Source: Candidatus Brocadiia bacterium (GTDB taxonomy: Bacteria; Planctomycetota; PUPC01; DSUN01). From it: 5,479 nucleotides of DNA. The stretch spans positions 1-5,479 of the forward strand of contig JADHXT010000262.1 of assembly GCA_016782825.1 (NCBI GenBank). The letters are read 5' to 3'. Within the stretch, counting starts at the first letter, position 1. The number at the start of each line of letters is the position of its first letter. Made by a program: the position numbers and the translations under genes. Shown here one piece after another: positions 1 through 5,185 of this stretch. Below the pieces are notes generated by a model, which saw only the letters and a program-made list of their open reading frames with translations, searched no databases and was not told the origin of the DNA.

Positions 1-39
1 TGGCCCGGGGTGTGGCTGGCGCAGTCCCCCGGTTCCGCG

Positions 40-62
40 CTCACGCCGCGGGGCGGCGTGAG
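40..62. repeat. Perfect 10-bp-stem hairpin
   Basis: The left arm CTCACGCCGC (40-49) and right arm GCGGCGTGAG (53-62) are perfect reverse complements around a GGG loop. This is the longest perfect stem in the left noncoding region. No T-run follows on either strand, so it does not look like an intrinsic terminator. Its role is unknown. Confidence 0.6.
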
Positions 63-221
63 GCATCACCGGGGGCTCTATTCCGCCGCCCCCATTCGGG
101 GGCTGGCCCGGGGACCATCGGGAGCATCCAACCGCGGCCCCCAAGATCCGGGGCCAGACTCGCATCCGCCCCGAGGCGGTTGCGTTGTCAGCCGGGCGCT
201 GAGGCCCTTGTAGGAACGCCA

Positions 222-242
222 CCACCGAGCCTGCCTCGGTGG
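222..242. repeat. Perfect 8-bp-stem hairpin
   Basis: The arms CCACCGAG (222-229) and CTCGGTGG (235-242) are perfect complements around the 5-nt loop CCTGC. No T-tract follows. It is one of several comparable hairpins in the gene-free left kilobase. Confidence 0.5.
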
Positions 243-683
243 AGCGATGATTGGCAACTATCCGCGCGCTGCCCCTGAATACCCCCCCCTCCCAGAGCCC
301 CACTGCTGCTCCCGTGCCCCCGGCGCGGGCGAACCCTTCCTCATCCAAGCCTGTTGCCGCCAAGGGCGGGGGCCACCGCTTCACTCCTCCAAGGCTGTCC
401 CCGAATGGCTGGTGAGAGGGGGCTGTCCTCCTCGACAAGGACCTCTCGTGCGGCGGCTGTGGCCGTCCAGCGGGGGCCGGCACGCGTCCCCCTCGGACTG
501 CCCCAGCTCCCGGCGAAGCCGATGCTCCCGGACGCGGGCCGGTCCGTGCCGCAGGGCCAAGCCCTTCGCCTCGGGCAGCGGACTGCCCTCGGCTCAGCCA
601 GTCAGTTGAGGTGGCGGACTCTGGCCTCGCTCTGCTCCAGCCTCTGCCGCGAGGGGCACGCCGGTTCGCAGCCTCTTCGAGGT

Positions 684-705
684 GGGGGCTGTGAATGCAG
701 CCCCC
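684..705. repeat. Perfect 8-bp-stem hairpin
   Basis: The arms GGGGGCTG (684-691) and CAGCCCCC (698-705) are perfect complements around the 6-nt loop TGAATG. A smaller hairpin (CCTC, loop TTC, GAGG at 672-682) sits directly upstream, giving two adjacent stems as in structured RNA. No function can be assigned. Confidence 0.5.
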
Positions 706-892
706 GATGGCGGGCCTTGCTGCAAGCGGCGTGACGCTCGTCGGCAGAGGCGGCGTGGCGGCCAGGAGGTTGAGGCGCGCATGTCAACTCCGAGCCGAAG
801 GGGGGCAGGGCGTGTCGGTCGGCTGGGGCGGCCGGCGGGGTCGAGCATGCCAGAATGGCGACGCGGACGGTGGCGACGCCCGCAGGAACTGC

Positions 893-920
893 TCCATCCA
901 TCCACTCATCCACCCATCCA
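893..920. repeat. Imperfect TCCA tetranucleotide tandem repeat
   Basis: Seven consecutive 4-nt units read TCCA, TCCA, TCCA, CTCA, TCCA, CCCA, TCCA. Five of the seven match the consensus exactly. It lies in noncoding DNA about 175 bp before the glycosidase start. A 7-bp-stem hairpin (CTGCCAC, GTT, GTGGCAG at 923-939) follows immediately. Confidence 0.6.
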
Positions 921-1026
921 CGCTGCCACGTTGTGGCAGGTTTCACAATGTCCGATCCGGCGCGCCCCCTGAGTCCGTTTCGGCGCGGGCGCGGGCGGGC
1001 ACGGCAGACCATCGGGGCCGAGTCGG

Positions 1027-1055
1027 TTGACACGCCCCGCGCGGGGCGCTAGGCT
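1027..1055 (+). promoter_or_regulatory. Putative sigma-70 promoter with palindromic spacer
   Basis: A perfect -35 hexamer TTGACA (1027-1032) is followed after 17 bp by TAGGCT (1050-1055). TAGGCT matches three of six -10 consensus bases but resembles -10 boxes of high-GC bacteria. Transcription would start near 1062 and give a leader of about 35 nt before the GH127 start. The spacer is almost entirely a perfect 16-bp palindrome, CGCCCCGCGCGGGGCG (1033-1048). It could be an operator for a dimeric regulator, or a chance product of high GC. Confidence 0.5.
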
Positions 1056-1096
1056 GCGGCCCAGGAGGGGAGGCGCGAGCGTGTGAGGAGACGACC

Positions 1097-3580
1097 GTGA
1101 ACTCGTGGGTGATTGCGACGGTATGTCTGGGGGTGTTGGCCATGGCGGCGGAGGCAGGAGAGACGCGGGTCAGAGTGGTAAAGCGCCCGCCGACGGAGAA
1201 GGCGAATGCGTTCTACGTGTCGAACCGCGCGCCGCTGGCGCCGAGTCCGTTTTGTAAGCTGCCGATTGGGGCGATCAGGCCGAGGGGGTGGGTGAGGCAG
1301 ATGCTCGAGCTTCAGCGGGATGGGTTCATCGGGCATCTTGCGGAGATCAGTCGCTGGTGCAAGGCCGAGGGGAACGCGTGGCTGAGCGCCGAGGGCAAGG
1401 GCCATAGCCCGTGGGAGGAGCTGCCCTACTGGCTCAAGGGCTACGGCGATATGGGCTATGTGCTGGACGACAAGCAGATCATCGCCGAGGCACGCAAGTG
1501 GATCGAGGGGATGCTCGGGAGCCAACAGCCCGACGGCTGGTTCGGCCCCGTCGCCAACAAGGGCGGCAGCCGCCGCGAACGCGGCAAGCCCGATGTGTGG
1601 CCGAACATGATCGCGATGAACTGCCTTCAGAGCTACTACGAGTTCAGCGGCGACAAGCGGGTGCTGAGCTTGATGGCCAAATACTTCCGCTGGCAGCTCA
1701 GCGTGCCCGACGCCGATTTCCTCCCTCCCTTCTGGCAACAGCAGCGCGCGAGCGACAACCTCGAGAGCGTCCATTGGCTCTACAACCGCACGGGCGACAC
1801 CGAGCTGCTGAAGGTCTCGGAGAAGATCTTCCGCAACATGGCCCGCTGGGACGAGGGGGTGGCCAACTGGCACGGGGTGAACATCAGCCAGTGCTTCCGC
1901 GCGCCCACGGTCTACTGGCCCCAGGGCAAGACGCCCGAGCTGCTCGCGGGCGCAACCCGCAACTACGACGAGGTCATGGGCCTCTACGGCCAGGTGCCGG
2001 GCGGCATGTTCGGCGCCGACGAGAACTGCCGCCGCGGCTTCGACGATCCCCGCCAGGGGGCCGAGTCGTGCACCATGGTCGAGTTCATGCACAGCTTCCA
2101 GATGCTCACCCGCATCACCGGCGACCCGCTGTGGGCCGACCGCTGCGAGGAGGTGGCCTTCAACTCCTATCCCGCCTCGCAGCCGGCCGACCTCAAGGGC
2201 CTCCACTACCTCACGGCGCCCAACCAGGCCGTGCTCGACCGCCGCAACCACAGCCCCGGCATCCAGAACGGCGGCTGCATGTTCGCCTACAACCCCCACT
2301 CCTACCGGTGCTGCCAGCACAACATCAGCCACGGCTGGCCCTACTACGCCGAGGAGCTGTGGCTCGCCACGGCGGACGGCGGGCTGTGCGCCATGCTCTA
2401 CGCCGCCAGCGAGGTCGAGGCGAAGGTGGGCGATGGCACGAAGGTCAAGGTCACTGAGGCCACTCAGTATCCCTTCAGCGACCGCATCGCCTTCACCGTC
2501 TCGCCGGCGAAGGCGGTGCGCTTCCCGCTCTACCTGCGCATCCCGCGATGGTGCGAAGGTGCGAAGGCGACCGTCAACGGCGAGGCCGTCAAGGCAGAGG
2601 CCGGGCCTTTGTCCTTCCTGGTCGTCGAGCGCACGTGGACGGACGGCGACCAGGTGGCGCTGACGCTGCCCATGCGGCTCACGGCGCGCGTGTGGGAGAA
2701 GAACCACGGCGCCGTCTCGATTGACCGCGGCCCGTTGACCTTCTCGCTGAAGATCGACGAGGAGTGGCGGCGCTACGGCGGCACGGACGCATGGCCGGCC
2801 TTCGAGGTGTTCCCGACCACGCCCTGGAACTACGGGCTCGAGATCGACCCCGCGAACCCGGCGGCCAGCATCGAGATCGTGACCCGCGACGAGGCGCCGC
2901 CGAAGCAACCCTTCGTGCCTGGTGTGCCCGTCACGATGCGGGCCAAAGCGCGGAAGATCCCGGGCTGGGGGCTCGACCGCCATGGGCTGTGCAGCGTGCT
3001 CCAGGACAGCCCCGTCCACACGGCCGAGCCGCTCGAGACGGTGACGCTCATCCCGATGGGGTGCGCGCGCTTGCGCATCTGCTCGTTCCCCGTGGTCAGC
3101 ACGAGCCCCGACGCCCGCAAATGGCAGTCGCCGCCGCAGCCGCTCTATCGCGCGTCGGCCTCCCACTGCCACGGCGGCGACTCGGTCGGCGCCATGTGCG
3201 ACAGCCTGCTGCCCAAGAGCTCCGGCGACACCTCGATCCCGCGCATGACGTGGTGGGATCGAAAGGGCTCAACGGAGTGGGTCGCCTACCGCCTCCAGAA
3301 GCCGGCGGCCGTCTCCGAGGCCGACGTCTACTGGTTCGACGACACCGGCCGCGGCCAGTGCCGCGTCCCCGCCTCCTGGCGTCTGCTCTACCGCGAGGGC
3401 AAGGCCTGGAAGGCCGTGAAGCTGGCCGGCGGCGCGAAGTACGGCACGGCGAAGGACGCCTTCAACAAGATCGCCTTCGAGTCCGTCACCGCGTCGGAGT
3501 TCCGCCTCGAGGTGCAGCTCCAGCCCGACGTCTCCGGCGGCATCCTCGAGTGGCGCATCGGGCCGAAGAGGAAGAAGTGA
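1097..3580 (+). CDS. Secreted GH127-family (DUF1680) beta-L-arabinofuranosidase with C-terminal discoidin-like module
   Basis: This 827-residue enzyme probably hydrolyses terminal beta-L-arabinofuranosides of plant glycans or glycoproteins. The GTG start sits 6 nt after GAGGAG (1085-1090) and gives a Sec-type signal peptide: hydrophobic WVIATVCLGVLAMA (4-17) and a likely cut near residues 19-21. Starting at the internal ATG (1142) would destroy the signal peptide. Residues about 50-665 form the GH127 core of an alpha/alpha barrel followed by beta-sandwiches. By analogy with the B. longum enzyme HypBA1, the zinc ligands are Glu323, Cys325, Cys405 and Cys406, found in ESCTMVEF and YRCCQHN. Cys405 would be the nucleophile and Glu309 the likely acid/base. 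Residues about 680-823 form a discoidin-like beta-sandwich (STEWVAYRL, VYWFDDTGRG, LEVQLQP) that many GH127 proteins carry; its ligand is unknown. The gene appears monocistronic. Family assignment is firm. The exact substrate is not, since the related clan GH146 and other DUF1680 proteins differ. Confidence 0.93.
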   Translation: MNSWVIATVCLGVLAMAAEAGETRVRVVKRPPTEKANAFYVSNRAPLAPSPFCKLPIGAIRPRGWVRQMLELQRDGFIGHLAEISRWCKAEGNAWLSAEGKGHSPWEELPYWLKGYGDMGYVLDDKQIIAEARKWIEGMLGSQQPDGWFGPVANKGGSRRERGKPDVWPNMIAMNCLQSYYEFSGDKRVLSLMAKYFRWQLSVPDADFLPPFWQQQRASDNLESVHWLYNRTGDTELLKVSEKIFRNMARWDEGVANWHGVNISQCFRAPTVYWPQGKTPELLAGATRNYDEVMGLYGQVPGGMFGADENCRRGFDDPRQGAESCTMVEFMHSFQMLTRITGDPLWADRCEEVAFNSYPASQPADLKGLHYLTAPNQAVLDRRNHSPGIQNGGCMFAYNPHSYRCCQHNISHGWPYYAEELWLATADGGLCAMLYAASEVEAKVGDGTKVKVTEATQYPFSDRIAFTVSPAKAVRFPLYLRIPRWCEGAKATVNGEAVKAEAGPLSFLVVERTWTDGDQVALTLPMRLTARVWEKNHGAVSIDRGPLTFSLKIDEEWRRYGGTDAWPAFEVFPTTPWNYGLEIDPANPAASIEIVTRDEAPPKQPFVPGVPVTMRAKARKIPGWGLDRHGLCSVLQDSPVHTAEPLETVTLIPMGCARLRICSFPVVSTSPDARKWQSPPQPLYRASASHCHGGDSVGAMCDSLLPKSSGDTSIPRMTWWDRKGSTEWVAYRLQKPAAVSEADVYWFDDTGRGQCRVPASWRLLYREGKAWKAVKLAGGAKYGTAKDAFNKIAFESVTASEFRLEVQLQPDVSGGILEWRIGPKRKK

Positions 3581-3894
3581 GAGCGTGGAGAGTCTGGGTG
3601 TGGGAGCGTGAAGAGGGTTTTGCGGAGTCCACAGGACGTCCAGAGACCGACGGCAATCCCGAGCCACGCGCCCCCCACGGTCATCCCGACCGACGCGAAG
3701 CGGAGCGGAGGGAACTCTCTTCCTCTTCTCCTTACGGGCGGCGCCCAGGACCGGGAGCAGAGAGGGTCCTCGGCGCCGCTCGGCAGAGCCGAACGGGCTC
3801 GGAATGACTTGGGGAGATGGACATGGGGGCGATGTGAAGAGCCTGACGTGGAGCATCAGATGGGACCGTGGGCTGCTGACCCCCGACAGCCGCG
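3581..3894. other. Convergent intergenic region between GH127 gene and higA-like gene
   Basis: These 314 bp separate the stop codons of two convergent genes. They contain one recognisable item, the palindromic repeat at 3680-3808. Bases 3581-3679 and 3809-3894 show no plausible gene and no hairpin-plus-T-tract terminator for either neighbour. A weak inverted repeat (GGCTG and CAGCC, around 3870-3893) lies just past the minus-strand gene's stop, but it lacks a T-run. Confidence 0.6.
3680..3808. repeat. MITE-like palindromic intergenic repeat
   Basis: This 129-bp block begins GTCATCCCGA (3680-3689) and ends TCGGAATGAC (3799-3808), reverse complements at 9 of 10 positions. Inside, the left arm runs through GAAGCGGAGCGGAGGGAACT and the right arm contains AGAGGGTCCTCGGCGCCGCT. 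The arms therefore remain loosely complementary towards the centre, which holds GGGC-GGC-GCCC (3736-3746). A 5-bp hairpin (TCGGC, AGA, GCCGA) lies at 3780-3792. Dispersed elements beginning GTCATTCCGAGCG and followed by GAGGAATCT-like sequence recur in many bacterial genomes, and this copy looks like a diverged member. I see no clear target-site duplication and no coding capacity. Confidence 0.6.
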
Positions 3895-4203
3895 TCACGT
3901 GCGCGCAGGGACGGCGCGGACCTTCACCTCAATATCGAGACGGCCGGCGAGGCGGCCCTTCTCGACCTCGATGTCGTGGTGTGTCTGGAGGTTGAGCCAG
4001 AAACGGTCGGAGAGCCCGAAATAGCGCGAGAGCCGCAGGGCAGTGTCGGCGGTGACGGACCGCTTGCCGTGCACGATCTCGTTGATGCGCCGCGGCGGCA
4101 CGCTGATGTCCTTCGCCAGCCGATACTGGCTGATGCCCATGGGCCGCAGGAACTCCTCGAGCAGAATCTCGCCAGGGTGAACGGGGGCGAGCTTCTTGGC
4201 CAT
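3895..4203 (-). CDS. higA: HigA-family antitoxin / XRE helix-turn-helix repressor
   Basis: This 102-residue protein is a DNA-binding antitoxin of the HigA/VapI type. Such proteins neutralise a HigB RNase toxin and repress their own operon. The sequence opens with the family hallmark HPGEILLEEFLRPMGIS (9-25). The helix-turn-helix covers about residues 25-60, with SQYRLAKDI and the recognition helix in VPPRRINEIVHGKRSVTADT. It ends with the HigA signature FWLNLQTHHDIEVEK (68-82) and a short tail. Length is normal for the family. The ATG at 4203 is chosen because AGGAGA (4209-4214) lies 5 nt upstream. Reading further upstream would translate through palindromic repeats. No higB lies immediately upstream, where it normally sits, so this is a solitary copy or one that has lost its toxin. 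No promoter of its own is obvious. Confidence 0.92.
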   Translation of the reverse strand: MAKKLAPVHPGEILLEEFLRPMGISQYRLAKDISVPPRRINEIVHGKRSVTADTALRLSRYFGLSDRFWLNLQTHHDIEVEKGRLAGRLDIEVKVRAVPART

Positions 4204-4256
4204 GGGTGTCTCCTGTATGCCTCGTCTCTCGATCACGTGGGCATCACAGATGAGCA

Positions 4257-4334
4257 GTGCCACGGCTGGCTTGCCCAGCCGTGCCCCACGTAGGAGGCGC
4301 CACCCCGCACGGCTGGACAAGCCAGCCGTGGCAC
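4257..4334. repeat. Pair of mutually inverted hairpins (REP/BIME-like)
   Basis: Two 28-bp units, 4257-4284 and 4307-4334, are reverse complements of each other at 27 of 28 positions, separated by a 22-bp spacer. Each unit is itself a hairpin with arms CACGGCTGG and CCAGCCGTG (4261-4269 with 4275-4283; 4308-4316 with 4322-4330) around a 5-nt loop. The arrangement resembles paired REP elements of enterobacteria, although the sequence differs. It lies in the gap upstream of the HigA gene on the minus strand and could fold in the mRNA as two hairpins or one long stem. Confidence 0.75.
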
Positions 4335-4385
4335 ACCTTGCTCTGCGGCGAAGCAGAATCGTGGCGAGCCGCTATAGGCGCTGGC

Positions 4386-4424
4386 CTGTAGGGCGTGCAT
4401 ACCTGCACGCGGGCGCTGCTACAG
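4386..4424. repeat. Two-tier hairpin at the end of the small gene
   Basis: An outer 6-bp stem pairs CTGTAG (4386-4391) with CTACAG (4419-4424). An inner 7-bp stem pairs GCGTGCA (4393-4399) with TGCACGC (4404-4410) around the loop TACC. The outer right arm contains the TAG stop codon (4421-4419, minus strand) of the 52-residue gene. No T-tract follows on the minus strand, so it is not a textbook intrinsic terminator. It may stabilise the mRNA 3' end or be another dispersed palindrome. Confidence 0.55.
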
Positions 4425-4577
4425 CGCGGAGCCGACGAAGCCGGTGCGGCGGCGGAGGAAGTGGGTGCGCTCGTTCATGGGGAGGTCGAGGAGGCGGCGG
4501 ATCTGATCGAGCTCCGCTCGCTCAGTCTCGGCCTCCAGTCGCTCAAGCCTCTTCTTTCTGTCGGCGGCGCTGCTCAC
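4419..4577 (-). CDS. Small charged helical protein overlapping the nucleotidyltransferase gene
   Basis: This 52-residue ORF starts at GTG (4577-4575) inside the end of the nucleotidyltransferase gene, overlapping it by 35 bp in another frame. A purine-rich site GGAGAGG (4585-4591 on the minus strand) lies 7 nt upstream. Residues 6-31 are a highly charged likely helix or short coiled coil (KKRLERLEAETERAELDQIR). The tail is LPMNERTHFLRRRTGFVGSAL, split here as LPMNERTHFL (32-41) and RRRTGFVGSAL (42-52). There is no signal peptide or membrane segment. The overlap implies translational coupling and so a functional partnership with the nucleotidyltransferase. I recognise no named family. It could be a small antitoxin or accessory subunit, which is inference from gene order only. 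Its small size leaves some doubt that it is expressed. Confidence 0.65.
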   Translation of the reverse strand: MSSAADRKKRLERLEAETERAELDQIRRLLDLPMNERTHFLRRRTGFVGSAL

Positions 4578-5022
4578 GGGCAGTCCTCTCCAGGATACCG
4601 AGCACGGCCAGGTCCCTCGGCCGGCCCAAGGCCCGCTTGCTGGCGATCACGTCGTCGAGGCTGGCGACCCAAAGCTGGGCGCGGCCAAAGGCGACCTGCT
4701 CCGCGCGGGAACGTAGCGAGGCGAAGGAGCGGACCCCGTGGACGACCGACATGAAGTCGAGCTGGAGTCCTGTGTCCTCGGCCGTCACGCGGTACAGGTC
4801 GGAGACAGGGTAGTAGGGACGGAGGATGACAGCGTCGAGGCGCTGCGCGAGCTTCTTGAGCTTGCCCAGATTGGTTCTGGTCTTGCGGAACATGAAGTCG
4901 AAGTCGAGTGTGGTCACTGGCGCGCCCTGGAGAGCGGCGGCGGCGTTGCCGATCAGGATCGCCTCGAGGCCCACGTCATCCAACGTCTCGGCGATCGTGA
5001 TCAGGAACGGCTTGGCATTCAC
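4543..5022 (-). CDS. Minimal Pol-beta-type nucleotidyltransferase (MNT/AbiEii/DUF6036-like)
   Basis: This 159-residue cytoplasmic protein matches the nucleotidyltransferase superfamily pattern: helix FLITIAETLDDVGLEAILIG, then GN (25-26) in place of the usual GG/GS, then TTLDFDFMFR. Asp40 and Asp42 form the metal-binding D-x-D pair, and Asp89 in LQLDFM is the likely third acidic residue. The end, SLDDVIASKRALGRPRDLAVL (split: SLDDVIASKR, ALGRPRDLAVL; about 121-141), is the helical segment typical of toxin-like and stand-alone minimal nucleotidyltransferases. The GTG start at 5022 follows GGAGG (5031-5035) by 8 nt and a consensus promoter by about 35 bp. A longer frame reaching 5199 would run through that promoter. 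Members of this superfamily transfer NMPs to proteins, tRNA or small molecules; the substrate here is unknown. A small overlapping gene follows directly. Confidence 0.85.
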   Translation of the reverse strand: MNAKPFLITIAETLDDVGLEAILIGNAAAALQGAPVTTLDFDFMFRKTRTNLGKLKKLAQRLDAVILRPYYPVSDLYRVTAEDTGLQLDFMSVVHGVRSFASLRSRAEQVAFGRAQLWVASLDDVIASKRALGRPRDLAVLGILERTAREQRRRQKEEA

Positions 5023-5030
5023 CGCCACGG

Positions 5031-5035
5031 CCTCC
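5031..5035 (-). promoter_or_regulatory. Shine-Dalgarno site deciding the GTG start
   Basis: GGAGG on the minus strand lies 8 nt before the GTG at 5022, the ideal distance. A second in-frame GTG at 5028 is only 2 nt from the site and is therefore unlikely to be used. No ATG fits this ribosome binding site. Confidence 0.7.
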
Positions 5036-5056
5036 GGGAGCAAGTCACGTGGGCCG

Positions 5057-5084
5057 ATTATAGACCGCACTGGCGCGGTGTCAA
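5057..5084 (-). promoter_or_regulatory. Perfect-consensus sigma-70 promoter for the nucleotidyltransferase operon
   Basis: On the minus strand, TTGACA (5084-5079) and TATAAT (5062-5057) are separated by 16 bp. Both hexamers match the housekeeping consensus at all 12 positions. Transcription would begin around 5050 and give a leader of about 28 nt containing the GGAGG site. Such a match is unlikely by chance in DNA this GC-rich and strongly supports the chosen gene start. Confidence 0.8.
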
Positions 5085-5103
5085 GGATCGAGGCATCGTG
5101 GCC

Positions 5104-5132
5104 TTGCACACGCGGCGAGAGGCCGATATCAT
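5104..5132 (+). promoter_or_regulatory. Putative divergent sigma-70 promoter
   Basis: TTGCAC (5104-5109) and TATCAT (5127-5132) are spaced by exactly 17 bp. The -10 matches the consensus at 5 of 6 positions and the -35 at 3 of 6. Transcription would start near 5139, leaving a leader of about 47 nt before the ATG at 5186. It runs divergently from the promoter at 5057-5084, about 20 bp apart, so the two could be co-regulated. Confidence 0.5.
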
Positions 5133-5185
5133 CGCGGGCGGACAGGACCGCGACACCAGGCCACCCGATCAAAGGAGGGCATGCG

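Larger units (their letters stand above)
1..1026. other. Gene-free, GC-rich, hairpin-dense region
   Basis: I find no convincing protein gene in this kilobase. The open frames on both strands are short, rich in Arg, Pro, Ser and Gly, mutually overlapping, and lack a well-placed ribosome binding site or any family I recognise. The stretch has C-runs and many short perfect inverted repeats: 40-62, 88-103, 166-179, 222-242, 684-705 and 923-939. An outer 7-bp pairing between 103-109 and 151-157 could enclose further structure. It could be a decayed gene region, a long spacer or an unrecognised structured RNA. I saw no signature of RNase P, tmRNA, rRNA, tRNA or a riboswitch class I know. Part of it near the right end presumably carries regulation for the glycosidase gene. 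Confidence 0.6.

Noticed and set aside
662..672. GGTTCGCAGCC resembling a tRNA T-arm
   Set aside because: The conserved loop A is missing, and I cannot build acceptor, D and anticodon stems around it.
602..1033. A 143-codon minus-strand frame in the left intergenic region
   Set aside because: It is low complexity and Arg/Pro/Ala-rich, has no ribosome binding site that I can see, and crosses the tetranucleotide repeat and hairpins.
1142..1144. Internal ATG as the start of the glycosidase
   Set aside because: It lacks an upstream ribosome binding site and would remove the signal peptide that the GTG at 1097 provides.
1049..3172. A 707-codon open frame on the minus strand opposite the glycosidase gene
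   Set aside because: It is antisense to a confidently identified GH127 gene and is rich in Arg, Ala, His, Leu and Val, as expected when C-ending codons are read in reverse. It contains no recognisable domain.
4204..4320. N-terminal extension of the HigA frame up to an ATG at 4320
   Set aside because: The extra 39 residues would be translated from the palindromic repeat. The family start HPGEIL lies just after the ATG at 4203, which has its own AGGAGA site.
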